Shown piece by piece: positions 1 to 11,367 of a stretch of 64,000 nt of DNA. The stretch is taken from NCBI GenBank assembly GCA_003290165.1, contig QNQO01002065.1, positions 109,484 to 173,483 on the forward strand, in the 5' to 3' direction. The notes beneath the pieces were generated by a model. That model did not search any database. It saw nothing but the letters and a program-made list of their open reading frames with translations, and was not told the origin of the DNA. Numbering within the stretch: the stretch's first letter is position 1; the number at the start of each line of letters is the position of its first letter. The position numbers and the translations under genes are program-made. The DNA comes from Berberis thunbergii. Lineage: Eukaryota > Streptophyta > Magnoliopsida > Ranunculales > Berberidaceae.

Positions 1-759
1 TCTCTGTGGTTATCAATGGAGATAAAAAAAAATAGTTGAAGTTGAGTATGCATGGATTCTTGTTAAATGCAGTTCTTGTGCAGTTTTTTGCCATACAAAA
101 CAACAGTGTTCAAAGAACAAAGAAATTAATAATCCGGGCCATATGGTATGGCACATTCAAGTCGAAGTTTCCACCCAGTTTAGAGGGGAGTCCAGGGCCT
201 ATCACAGGAAAAGCAAGAAATGTGACTAGTATAGAGGCTGCCAATGTGACAGAGCATAACATAAATGTTGACCAGAGTGATGCCATAACGCAGAGTCCAC
301 AACCATTGCTTCTTATCAACCCAATGCTTGAGCGTAGTGCTAATGTGGAGGCAAGTGAACACACACCGACTCAGGAGAAAGAGAACACCACAACAGATGA
401 GCAGAGTAGTAACGAGGAACATGAGCAAGATCCTTCTATTGATGAGGTTTTGTTTTCAAAATCTTGCACTAAAGATTTTAATCTCTGCCCTCAAAGATCC
501 TCTAGGGCTAAGAAAGCAAACAAAAGTACAAAGGTTGAATCATTTCCTCCTTAACAAAGGAGACAGGGATGAAAAATGAGAGGTTTCTTCTTTGCCCGAT
601 GCTAGTTGAAGATTTCTATAGGCCTAGTAACCATGTTCACTCTCACTAGAATTCTCTTTCTTGTGAGAGTTTGTTTCTTTTTTATTTTGTTTTTGCTTTT
701 GTTTCATTTGTATAAAGGTTTTGGGGTCCTTAAAACCCAGCTCGCTTTCCAAAAAAAAA
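1..759 (+). mobile_element. LINE remnant with 3' end (partial at left edge)
   Basis: A Ser/Thr/Glu/Gln-rich open stretch (about 45-554) looks like the low-complexity tail of a LINE ORF1 protein. It is followed by a T-rich 3' region and a nine-base A run at 751-759. The end (gggg, then ccc, then gctttcc and an A run) matches in layout the 3' end of the LINE at 56400-56457, which is why I call it a LINE terminus. No zinc knuckle, endonuclease or RT is visible here. The left boundary is outside the window. It abuts or is inserted into the next LINE remnant. Confidence 0.4.
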
Positions 760-1357
760 GGACTGGTCTGCCCAGTACACTCTCACAAACTTCGATATCA
801 AGGTTCCATGAATTCCCTATACATAAACTCCCTCGTCCCAATGTTGAAATGTTGGTGAACTGCTTAAATCCTCTCATGGATATTGATCATCAGGCTCTTT
901 CTAAATTTTTTATTCCGTATATTCGGTTCAAAGTATGGTTGAATGTCGCACGTCCACTCCCTAGCAGAATGCGCACCTCATTCGGAATTACGAATGGCAG
1001 AGTTTATTTGATCAAGTTTGCATATGAAGACACGTCAAACTTTTGTTTTTGTTGTGGGAAAGTCGCATGGGGCACAAAGCAAGGCAACACTGCCCTATTT
1101 ATGCTCGATTCCTGGATTCTCTCAATGGGGCGAAGCTAACCCAAGCTATGATCAATAAGATGCTAATCTTTGGCCCTCATTCCAAGATTTGCCATCGACA
1201 AGCGCTCTGCTCGAGCATGGCACTGTCAATTAGCAGACAACAAGCAGATAGGTTCTCCTTTGTTCCTCCTATTGTCTCACCTAATAGGAACTTTGTTAAT
1301 GAGCCTATTCACAACTTGGAAGCCCATGGTAGTCCAACCCAGTTATCAAATGATCAG
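760..1357 (+). pseudogene. LINE ORF1 (gag-like) fragment with degraded zinc knuckle
   Basis: Translation in the frame ending near 1139 gives a segment typical of plant LINE ORF1 proteins: the region around FIPYIRFKVWLNVARPLP, then IKFAYEDTSNFCFCCGKV. In the family this precedes a CX2CX4HX4C zinc knuckle that binds the element RNA. Here only the first two Cys (FCFCCG, about 1040-1056) are recognisable; the His and last Cys are lost by a frameshift into the frame of 1043-1414. A Pro/Ser/Gln-rich tail follows and is cut by the solo LTR at 1363. The reading resumes as non-coding-looking sequence at 2696, so this is the 5' half of a split, dead element. Confidence 0.55.
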
Positions 1358-1362
1358 GTACT

Positions 1363-2690
1363 TGTTGCGGGATTAACAAGCCTAAATAAACAGGCTAATT
1401 TGACCCACTTGTAATAACAGCAAGTGAACGGTGTCTAATTGGTAAACAACGGCAAGTATGGGTTCATCCCACGAGGAAGGTGGATTAAATTGAATTTAAT
1501 AATTTACCTAAATTAATTTGGAGAAAATGGGAGTTACAGTGTTTAAAAATCCGAGTTAAATAAAAGTAATAAAAATAACAATAAATAAAAGAAAAGAGTT
1601 GGAGGGAAACCACAATTTGCAAAATATATTTCAAGCTCCTAAAATTATATTCAATTTTTCTTATTATTCCAATTTCAAATAAATGACTCTAGCAATGTAT
1701 AAACTCCTAGCATTAATTGTCTTTTTCAGAGCACAATTAATCACAAGTTTAATTATTCAATTAAAACATGCTTGATTTATAACATAATATTTTTCTAACA
1801 ACCTAAGATGCATGCCATATTAGGTGAAAGTAAAATATTATAAATCGCCAATCAATTAATATTAATCATGGAATAATAAAGTAAAATGAAATTAATTATA
1901 GAGTTTGAGACTTAATTCACTGTGGTGTTACAGAGCACTCATCAGGGTGCAAACAGGAACATGTCCAGTGTGGCTCAACAGATCCCAGTGGGTACAAATA
2001 GTTCTGATATTTCTCAACTGAGGTGCTCTCAGCAAGGTCCACTGGGTGCCAGTAGCATCAACTTGATCTAAGTCTCTGTGGTGGTGCGTGGTGCAGCCGG
2101 TGATGGTGGTTGAAGATTAAGTGAAGCAAGGTTGTCACCCCTCTGTTTTGGTGGAGTGAAGGAGAGAAAACAGAGATGGATAGGCTGTGGGTGGTGACTT
2201 TGCTTGGTTGGGATGGTGATGAGAGTCACAAATTGTGGAGATTTTGGTATTCTGTATTTCTTTCTTTCCCTTCTCTTCTTTCCCTTTCTTATTCATTTCT
2301 ATTGTATTTATAGAAAATTAAGAAAATGAACTTGGACAAGTTAAGGGGAGGGTTCAATGAGTGATTTAATGCTTAAATCAAACTAGAATCTTGGATAATT
2401 AAGAGAATATGCTTTGGGTTTGATTGGGTTTGGCATTGGGTTTGGGTATACGGATTTGGTTTTGGGTTTGGTTTTGAGTTTTGGTTATGGGCTTAAGCTA
2501 TTCTCACCTCCACTTCCTCTTAAGTCACCGTCTGTCATTTATTCATTGCATTTTTCTTTGATTTCTTCGTTATTGCTCCGAATACTATAAAAACACAAAA
2601 TTTTAATACTTAATTTAAAATAAAATAAAACAATGATTAACAAAAATATAATAAGAGGTAAAAAAAAATGTTATAATTATGTGATTATCA
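1363..2690 (-). mobile_element. Solo LTR of the gypsy family also present at 40083-48078
   Basis: The sequence begins TGTTGCGGGATTAAC and ends GTGATTATCA, with a perfect 5-bp target duplication GTACT on each side (1358-1362 and 2691-2695). It aligns along its length with both LTRs of the element at 40083-48078 but is shorter (1328 against about 1865 bp), chiefly in the GC-rich middle. No internal region remains, so it is a solo LTR left by LTR-LTR recombination. Orientation is inferred from the complete relative, whose primer binding site reads on the minus strand. The minus strand also carries a TATAAATA box near 2305. It splits a LINE remnant. Confidence 0.9.
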
Positions 2691-2695
2691 GTACT

Positions 2696-4107
2696 TCCCA
2701 CCCATGAACAACCAAAATACCCTTTTGATCTTAATATTTTGATGGATGTTGATCGTTGGGACCCCTTGGTGATGGAGAATTCTCCAAATCACAATCAATT
2801 ACACTTTGCTGCCATTGATAACCCACCACAGCACTTATCTTCAAATGGTGGTGTGACCCCGACAGGGCTTACACATGCTAATGGGCCAAATACTATTGGG
2901 CCGGTAGTGGTGGCTAGTTTATAGGAGGGGCCACCCAAATGCAATTGGGCTAAGCTTTCCTATCTAAGTATTTGCGAACATCCTCGTCAAACCAGGTTGT
3001 TTGTCAACTCCCGACTAAAATCCTTCGAGACTTATGGCGCATTAAGGCCTCAGCAAATGCAGTGCTACTGCTTTCGAAAGTTTCTCAAGACTTTCTACCC
3101 ACCATGTCCAATCCCACATGAATTCATATGCCCATCGAAGATCGATGTGTTTTTTGTCAACTCCATAAAGAAGACACCTCGCATATCCTTTTTCTCTATC
3201 CCATTATCCAACGTTTATGGCTTCCCTCCCCCTACCAATCAATTGGAGCAGTACCAATCTTCAACACAATGCTACCCATAATGCTCTCAACTATATTTGG
3301 ACATCTACTAATGCCAGACCTTAGGCTCGAGAGGAGATACTCTCCCAATTCACCGTGGTCATTTTCTTAGTTTTGCAGTCTATGAATAATATTATAGTCC
3401 GAAAAGGCAAACTTTATATCCCGAACTCTCCCACCCCCTCCACTCTTCACCATGTGCTTGAAACGGCTACCTTGGCCGAACCCCCCAACCTGGTCCACCA
3501 TGGACAACACTCTCATGTGCAAACATCAACCATGACTTTTGACCAAATAGCCCGTGTCCAGTTAATTCAGGATCAAATTATGGCAGTTAGGAATCACCAT
3601 GTTAATATACTTTACAGGAGTGCTAGGATATTCCTCGATGACCTTTCTTCTGAGATGATTATTGTGACTTACGATGCTTCTTTCTTTGCCTCCACATAGC
3701 AAGGAGTTTTTGGAGTGGTTGTTGTGGACACTTTTGGTAGGATCTGTGCCACCCTTGCTAATAGGATACCTGGCCGAGTTTTCGATAGTACTATGGTCGA
3801 GTGTTTTGCAGCGGAAGCTGTTGTGCTCTTGATCCAAGCGCAGAATTGGCCAATAGGGCTGATTCTAGGGGACTCTGGCACTCTTCGCTCCCTTTTGCAC
3901 TCCGACCTAGGGGGTGAACACGTGAATCTACGATAGATGTGGCAACCCATTATGTTTAGTATTAGGTCACTTTTACTTAATTTTCCGTACTGGTCATGTA
4001 ATTTTATTCCTAGGGATTTAAACTGCGAAGCTCACTTGTTAGCTTCCAATGCAAGACATACTCTATGTAGTTTTACTTAATATATATGCTAAGTCTCTTA
4101 TCAAAAA
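2696..4107 (+). pseudogene. LINE 3' half: zf-RVT and RNase H domain fragments
   Basis: This continues the LINE interrupted by the solo LTR. A zf-RVT-like segment is readable at about 3128-3290 (DRCVFCQLHKEDTSHILF). A non-LTR RNase H domain (RVT_3) follows at about 3640-4070: VTYDASFF, a stop at 3699, then GVVVVDTFGRICATLANR, VECFAAEAV and finally FIPRDLNCEAHLLASNAR in another frame. The first catalytic Asp (YDAS) and the Glu (FAAEA) are visible, but stops and frameshifts kill the protein. Endonuclease and RT are absent, so a large internal deletion joins ORF1-type sequence to the 3' end. The element fades out in an A-rich tail near 4090-4107. Confidence 0.6.
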
Positions 4108-4224
4108 TAAAAATTTTAAATTTTAAATCTTGATGGCACATGCTTACAACTATCCTCAAGAAAGTTTTTCAATTTTAGATGTACTATCTCACTTCTTGTC
4201 TTACATTTCTAAACAATTTATTTT

Positions 4225-5822
4225 GGCTCCTGTTAATAACACCATCATTTATATTGATGGACACCATCACCTATTATTTTATTTTTTTGGATTTACTAAA
4301 GGACACTACTACTATATAATAATAAAAAAATAAAAAACCTAACCCTCATCTTATCATCTCTCCCTTTTTTCTCCATCAACCCCACCACCGCCACCTCTCC
4401 TCCTCCTCCCCACCTCCTCTTCTCATCCCACCTCCTCTCATCTTCTTATTTATATCTTTTTACTTATTCTTCTCCCTATGGCGTCGTGGTGGTGGCTAGG
4501 TGGTGGAGAAGGGAATGACGGGATGGTAGTGACATCCTCTTTTTTTTTCTTCTTTTCCTTGTGGCGTGATAGTGGTGGTGGCTAGGTAGTGGTGAAGTAG
4601 GGAGGAGGAGAAGGAGGGGGTAGCGATGGCCTCCTAGAATTTTTTCTCTCCCTGTTATGTGGTGGTGGTGAAGGGGAGGAGGAGGAGGGGGTTGGCCTCA
4701 TTTCTTCTCTCCCCGTTGCATGGTGATGGTGGTGGTGAAGGGGAGGTGGAAGAGGAGGAGGGGTGGCAGTGGCCTCCTCCTACTCTTTATTTATTATTTT
4801 TATCTTTGCCTTCACGGCGGTTCTTGTGAGTCTAGGTTCCCCACTCGAATGAATCGACACAAGGGCGAAGATTAAAAAAAAAAAAAAGGAGGAGGAGGCC
4901 ACTGCCACCCCTCTTCCTCCACCTCCCACTCGCAGGAACCACCGCGAGGGAAAAAAATTGTCACTCGTGGCCGTTCCTGCGAATGGTGGACCCAAAATCG
5001 CCAAAATCTCTGCGAGTGTTAGTTCCCCATTCGCAGGAACAACCGCGAGGGAGAAGATAAAAAAAGGGAGGAGGAGGCCACCCCTCTTCCTCTTCCCCTT
5101 CATCACCATCGCCACCTCGCCATCACCACCACCTCACCATCGCCAGGGGAAAAAAGGAGGATGAGGCCACCCCTTCTCCCTTTCACCACCACCACCTCTC
5201 CATCGCTGGAGGAAAAAAAGGATGGAGAATAAGAAAAAAATGGGAGGAGGTAGGACACCGCCACCTTTCCTCCTCCCCTTTACCACCACCACCACCTCGC
5301 CATCTCCACTACCACCACCTCACCACAACCAGGGAGAAAAAAATGGGAGGTGGGACACTGGCACTTCTCCTCCTCCCCTTTACCACCACCTAGGAAAAAA
5401 AGAGGAAAAAAAGAAAAAAATGGGAGGATGTGGGACACCACCACCTCTCCTCCCCTTCACCACCACCGCCATCACCACCACCATCTCACCACCGCCAGGG
5501 AGAAAAAAAGAAGAAGATGGGATGAGAGGTGACTATAAAAAAGAAAATAAAGAAAAAAAAAGAAGGGGAAAAGGATGAGAAGGAGAATGAAGGTGAGGGG
5601 GTATAGGAGAGGTGATTGTGGTGAAGGGAGGAGGAGGTCGCGACGGTTGTTGATGTCGAATAAAGAGAGAAAGGAGAAGAGAGGGAGAGAGTTGAAGAGG
5701 AGTTAGGGGTGTTTTTTTTTCTTTTTATAGGTGGTGTTCTTCAACAGATGGTGGTGTCCGTTAGAAAGTAAGGGGTTGGTGGTGTCCATCAGTATAAGTG
5801 GTTGTGTTATCTAGGAGTAGCC
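4225..5822. mobile_element. Non-autonomous TIR element with GA/GGT-rich interior
   Basis: The left end (from GGCTCCTGTTAATAACACC) and the reverse complement of the right end (GGCTACTCCTAGATAACAC) align over about 50 bp, both passing through TGATGGACACCA, so these are terminal inverted repeats. The flanks TTTATTTT (4217-4224) and TATATTTT (5823-5830) match 7 of 8 and are probably a decayed target duplication. The interior is strongly biased: blocks of (GGT)n and (CCA)n and GGAGGAGG purine runs, in inverted order. Long open stretches here (for example 5222-5578) are low-complexity artefacts. No transposase is present. Confidence 0.6.
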
Positions 5823-6074
5823 TATATTTTTCTCCTAAATTATTATGGGTGATCACAATGTAACATAAAACTTGTTAATGCGAGACGAGTGCAGTAGTCA
5901 CCTTGTTGTTTGAACAAATTGAAGTTCCTATCAACTTTCTCAGACCAAGCAAACTACTTATACAAGTATATCGTATTTATCTTCCTCGTTCCTTGGATCT
6001 GTGGCAAGTAGAAAAGGAATAAAATGCTATTTTCCCTTCGGATGAGAGAAGGAGAACAACATAGGAAGATCAAT

Positions 6075-7170
6075 TGAGGGAGAGAGGGAGAGTTGTTGTT
6101 TCGGCCCTAATCAAATGTGTGAATACCAACTCATCCTCATACATGCATGAAATACTTCTTGCAAATGCAATGAAATCCTCTTCTTCTTCTACTAGGTCAT
6201 CCTCATCATCAGAACTTTCTTCACTTTCATACTCAAGTCATAGTCATCATCATCTTCATCTGTTTCAACTTCTCTTCCAGCGTCCTCCTCAACATCATTC
6301 TCATGTGTTCTTTTCGTTGTTTCCTTCCACCAACATGATCATCATCATAGTGATTCTCAACATCTATTTTGTCAATTTACAAGTATAACTTCAAACTCAA
6401 TCAATGGCAATGGTGGTGGTACTTTGCCGTCTTCATCATCCCTATAAATGAATGGGGGCAAAGTCCCTTGGTAGAATAGCTTGTGGTCCACTCCCTGATG
6501 GTTCACTCAGTAATGGTTCAACCATTGTTGGTTCTTCAATGGTCTCAGTCTTTAGTTCTATGTCAAGCTCAACAGCTTTATAAGTTGTATCACTGAAGTC
6601 AGCTACAACTTCAATATCTTCTTCAAAACAACTGCAGCTTCAAGATCATCAACATCAGAAAGAGTGAAGGGGTTACCAAGGTCTTATCATTCCTCTATAA
6701 CTGGTTTAGAATTTTTGTAAAAGCGAGTTGAAGTTGATCTAAGACCATACTTTTTTTTATAAAGGATCAAATAATGGTTTGGATGAACTTGCATTAAAGA
6801 CATTGGTAGGTTTAGTAGGCTTCGACTTGGGGGTTACTGAATCTGGGTTTTGTAAACAAATATGTAAAAATGTTTTGTTAGCGAGCCTCTTTGTTTTAAT
6901 GTTGTCCCATAAATACAAGAAGTCAGCATCAATTTTTACTACTTGGACACTTTGATCAAATATTCACATTGTCCATCACTGTAGCATCCTTGATTCACAT
7001 TGTTTCTCAATGTCATCTTTTAGATCCTTCAAACACCATTCATCCCCATCAATATCTTTTAAAGTTATTTTTCCATTCATATAAGTAGAACTATTGGTAA
7101 TCTAGTGGCCATCATGATGAACTAGACATGTCATTTTGTCACATAGAGTGATCACTGCCACAATAGACAT
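6075..7170 (-). pseudogene. Mutator-like (MULE) transposase gene, N-terminal relic
   Basis: On the minus strand from an ATG at 7170 the reading is MSIVAVITLCDKMTCLVHHD, then GH, a stop, and ITNSSTYMNGKITLKDIDGD. This matches the N-terminal domain of plant MULE transposases (an 'HHGG.w...YvgGkv...d.D' pattern before the transposase core). Downstream a degraded linker reads DADFLYLWDN. An acidic Asp/Glu-rich stretch follows, encoded by GAT/GAA repeats at about 6180-6360, which is typical of the linker in these proteins. The catalytic DDE domain, zinc finger and terminal repeats are not seen. Several stops and frameshifts are present. Confidence 0.55.
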
Positions 7171-8057
7171 AAAAATATTCCCAAACTTAAGGTTTTTGTG
7201 AAAACGACACATAATCATATAAAAATATATTAAAATTGTAATTTATAGTGGAACAATTCATTAAACAACTAATTTGGGACATAAATAAATTACCAAACCC
7301 AAGACACCTAGCACGCCTTTATTGAACTTATACCAAAAGCAAACAATGAAAATGACGAACATTCCAAGATTTTCATACATGCCATTAAACTCTCCTTCAA
7401 AGTAAACAAAGAAACATGGTGTGTTGGCTTCACGGGAGTCCAAGCTCGGTCAAAGTCACAATCAGAAACGAAGCAGGCTCAAGTTCAGGTCAGCTCAGTC
7501 CAAGCTCATCTCTCCCCCTCTCCCCTAGTCGAGAAGAACCCCTTTCCCCCTTTCTCCCTCGGTCGACGAATAACCCCTCTTTCCCTCTATCCCTCATTCG
7601 ACAAACAACCCCTCTCTCCCTCTGGTGATCTCCCTCTCTCCCTCTGTCAATCATAGTTGTGATCACAATGAACAATGAATGTCTTGTTTAGGGTTAGGTA
7701 AAAGAGAGCTTCGATCGCAGTCGTTGATCTATTACAGACCAATGACATGTGTACAATAATCATGAGATTCTCGCATGTGCGAGGTGCGTTTCGTATTTTT
7801 GGTAATACCCCTCATGTGCCACTCACGTGAGGGTATTTTTTTTTACATTTCAAATTTTTTCACTAGTCCATAGGCTTTGACTTAACAGTCAAGACTCAAA
7901 ATGGGGGTCAGACTGGATTTTGAGAACAAATGTACATCCAAGAAAGAATACGAAGAACTAATGGGAGTCAAGAAGTAAATAACCCATTTCTAATTCCATA
8001 AAATGTGACATTCAAATTAATTAACATTGAAGTGAAGTTGAAAGATTGATTGTTTTC
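7171..8057. other. Gene-free stretch beside the MULE relic
   Basis: No supported gene. It holds a CT-rich repeated tract (about 7500-7650, several units resembling ccctctttccctct separated by tcgac) that looks like 5' UTR or promoter sequence. It also has a short hairpin at about 7807-7831 (CCCTCATGTG and CTCACGTGAGGG arms). The tract may be the upstream part of the MULE gene. Confidence 0.4.
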
Positions 8058-8559
8058 TACCACTACACCATAAATGACAATTTCTAACACTCTAGCTTTG
8101 TTTCTAAAAAAAATTGTAACACCACAAAAATACTGCAAATCATGGCATAACAAATATTAGTAACACCTTGACATGTTACAACCTTCAACTTTTGTAACAA
8201 TAGTCCAATGTTGCTAATGGTATTGTAGCATATTACAATGTTCAAATATTAGCAACACATCAATGTGTTACAAATTTGTTTTTTACAAAAATCAATATGA
8301 AAAAATTTATTTGTTTTTAATAAATAAATAAGTATCAACAAATGAAAGATATCCAATGAGATTATAAAACCAAATATTCAAATACCAATGTTAATACCCT
8401 AATTAAAATAATCTGGCAACCATTACAAAGTGAAATAGTTGCAACCAATTACAACATCATTTCTCATATTGGATCAGTATTTAAAAAAAGTACATGTATC
8501 AAGTACATCATCAATATGCTAACACTATAAAAACTAAAATAGTTCTCCATTTGATGTGA

Positions 8560-8815
8560 ATATCTCGCGAAGTCCTTTGTTAGAGAGGACCCCATAGCAT
8601 ACTATAATTACAGCACGTAAGTAGTCCTCTTCTACAATTTGTTTTCTATGTCTACCTCTTGGTTATTTCAACCTACGTAACTCTTTGTCATCTTTAGGAT
8701 GGTCATGTAATAGACACCATATTCGAACAACACCTCTTCTAATCAAAGGAGTACCTATATTGTAATAAGAAGATGCGGGAGGATGAGCAACAACTTGTAG
8801 ATACTGAAAGGCGTC
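8560..8815 (-). pseudogene. Captured coding fragment, possibly of a WD40/AT-hook protein
   Basis: The minus strand has a candidate 3' splice site (ctttcag near 8810). An open stretch follows reading LQVVAHPPASSYYNIGTPLI, then RRGVVRIWCLLHDHP, a stop, and PRGRHRKQIVEEDYLRAVI. The PRGRHRK segment resembles an AT-hook (PRGRPRK) that binds the DNA minor groove. The 'HPP.SSY..G.PL..RG...IWC' pattern recalls plant WD40-repeat proteins with AT-hooks. That family assignment is from memory and uncertain. An in-frame stop and the lack of neighbouring exons make it a fragment. Confidence 0.3.
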
Positions 8816-10089
8816 GAGCAAGAAAAAGGTAGTTAGAAACATTACTAGAAAAAGTGAAATTAACGTTTGAATAACTTCAAGAGATATAGCAATTTTTTAA
8901 ATATGGATAACCAAACGCATCTCGTTGCACTTAAAATTTCCGTTTGCAAGGCAAATAAGAAATCATTAAATGACCAAAAAAATATAGCATAAAGAGCTTC
9001 ACAATAAAGTATATTTCGACCCACTTAACCCTCATATCTTGCAAGGTATTCATAGGAAAGGTCAAAATTATAACATGAATCAATTAATAGTTCTGCCAAT
9101 TTTAACAATTTCCTGAATCTTAAATGCGGTGCCTATGTGCTCATCAGATTGACTAACATAGACCAGACATGTTTTAAATAGAAACTTTTCATTCCATACA
9201 ACCATTCTATCATCACAGACTAGATTTCCTCATCAGATCTCTGAATGCCTATTACATGCGATATCTGATTTTCAGTTTTGTTGATTTTATTTTTTTTCAT
9301 TATGTGTGATTGAGGAAGCACGGTTTCTAACTAAACCAACAAGAAATTTCCAAACAAGTAAAACGTAACTATTCATGCCAACTAGACATAGAAATTGCTT
9401 TTTAAGAGCCTTGAGAAACTACAAACTAGATTCAGTAAAAAAGAATATGGATGAACAAATTGAAAAGCCGAATGCAGACAACCTAGAAGATGAAGATCAA
9501 AGAACATTATGATGCAAATTTACAGATTACAACCAAAGACCTAATAACAACTAAACCAAGATAGAGAACTTGGCATACCTCAGATTTTATAGCATGATCT
9601 GACTTTTGTTGAACTCTAGGACACCAATCCAATCCCCGCGCAGACCCACCAAAATATAAGATGAAATCTATACTGTAGAAAACCATTATTGTTCCTTGCG
9701 AAAACCACAGCTTTCAGCGCTAACATAAAATTATAAACTGAAAATTAAAATGCAAAAGAGAATATGATGTAGATAAAACCATGTATTAACAATCTTTTAA
9801 AATCTTATCATGATAGACACCAAGGCACATGCAACTGCAAATGCATAAATTTTTTACATCCAGGTCTTCATAGGCCATAGCAATAAGAAACCAAAACCAT
9901 AAGTCCTGGAAACAAAAACTCATCACGTATATAGATGAAACCAATATCAACTACAACTTAGAGACAAACCAAAGCAAAACAACTATTGGAGTCAAACACA
10001 AGATTGGAAAGAAAATGATCGAGCTTGGAAGAAAAGTGTCAATTAGATTCACTTGATCTTATGGAGCTTGGAAGAAGATGATCCAAATG

Positions 10090-11149
10090 AGCCCTTCAAT
10101 TGTTGAAATTCATGTGCAGTGAAGGAAGGAACTCTCAACCCGACATTATTCTTTATTGTGTTTGAATAGTCTCCAAACACCAATGGCTCTATAAACCTAA
10201 TGAGCATTAAAAGTTATATTAGAGCACTAGGGCGTGTATTCAATATACTTGTGTATGAATTTGGTTGAGAGGACTTAGCAACCAATAAAGAAATCATTGG
10301 CTCTTTGAGATGCTTCAACATCCTCTGTTTTTTTTTTGTTAGATGAACTAACCAATAAGCAAACACATTCAATCCAATAAATCCACGTTGCTTTGCCTAC
10401 ATAAACAATCCAAAACTTGAATGTATTGTGTGTCTAGAATGGTCACCATTCAATACTTAAACTAAGCACTTGATACAAAATAGTTATGTTTACAAAAGAG
10501 CCATAAAGGGTTTAATGTGAAATTGCTAGGAGATACCTGATATTTCTTCTTATACAACCTAGCAGTTGATGCAAGTGCTAGCAGGCAATTGTAGCGAAAA
10601 TGTAGGGTTCAGATGTAGAATTACCTCTCATGCAGTTGTTCCCAAATGGCATAGAACATCGACAATTCCTAGGTCATAACCTCCCAAGACAAATATATTG
10701 ACTTCATTCAAAGTAGTTCAATGGGAAAGTCTATCACCGTTTTCTCTAAAGCACACATCCACATATGTTGTAAAATCTTTCCTACATGAATAAATGATAT
10801 CATCATCAATTTCTAGTTCACCTTACATCGCCAAGTTTGAAGCAAACTAAAGGACTGTGATGACTTTGAGACTTACACGATCTTTTGGCTGAGCTATCCT
10901 CCATATTCATCTTCAGTATCTATGGATGATCGTAATGGAACAACGTAACATGTGGTTCAATTCCTACATGAAACTAAGTTGTAATGTTATGGTGATCAAT
11001 TAGTTTCGAAGAAACCATTTTAATATAATCAGTGTTCCCTTTTATTTTTCTTATATTCCTGAAGAAATCAGAGATACCAAGGCTTATAAGTTTATTGATA
11101 AGGTTATTGTAATACTACAACCCCTTCAGATTGACATGCCCTCTCCCAT
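10090..11149 (-). pseudogene. GH1 beta-glucosidase gene fragment inside a CACTA element
   Basis: Successive minus-strand exons match plant family-1 beta-glucosidases. Exon A (11149 down to about 11071, after ttgcag) reads GRGHVNLKGL...YYNNLINKLISLGI. Exon B (about 10960-10880) reads HVTLFHYDHP and EDEYGG. Exon C (about 10791-10625, after catgtag) reads KDFTTYVDVCFRENGDR, then TTLNEVNIFVLGGYDLGIVD. Exon D (about 10600-10545) reads LLALASTARLYKKKYQ. Exon E (about 10405-10290) reads GFIGLNVFAYWLV. Exon F (about 10200-10095) reads EPLVFGDYSNTIKNNVGLRV and PSFTAHEFQQLKGSF. TTLNEV corresponds to the TLNEP motif with the acid/base Glu, but Pro is replaced by Val. The N-terminal exons and the C-terminal half with the ENG nucleophile motif were not found. 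Stops and frameshifts are frequent, so it cannot make enzyme. Confidence 0.8.
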
Positions 11150-11315
11150 CTGCAACAGAACAATCCCTGAGTTATGACAAATGACCAAACCTTTCTATGG
11201 CAGATATCAACTTAAAACTAGTAGGTCATCCGATCTAAAAGATTATACGTAAGTGCACAATATTGTCAAAGATGACCAAAGTTATCTTTTGCCCTTTTTT
11301 ACATTACTAGTTCTG

Positions 11316-11366
<51 letters not shown>
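11316..11366. repeat. (ATT)n microsatellite
   Basis: About 17 consecutive ATT units. They create an artificial poly-isoleucine open frame at 11253-11462, which is not a gene. Confidence 0.95.

Positions 11367-11367
<1 letters not shown>

Noticed and set aside
5222..5578. 118-codon Pro/Thr/Lys-rich open frame
   Set aside because: Low-complexity translation of CCA/GGA repeats inside the TIR element; several frames are open at once and none resembles a protein family.
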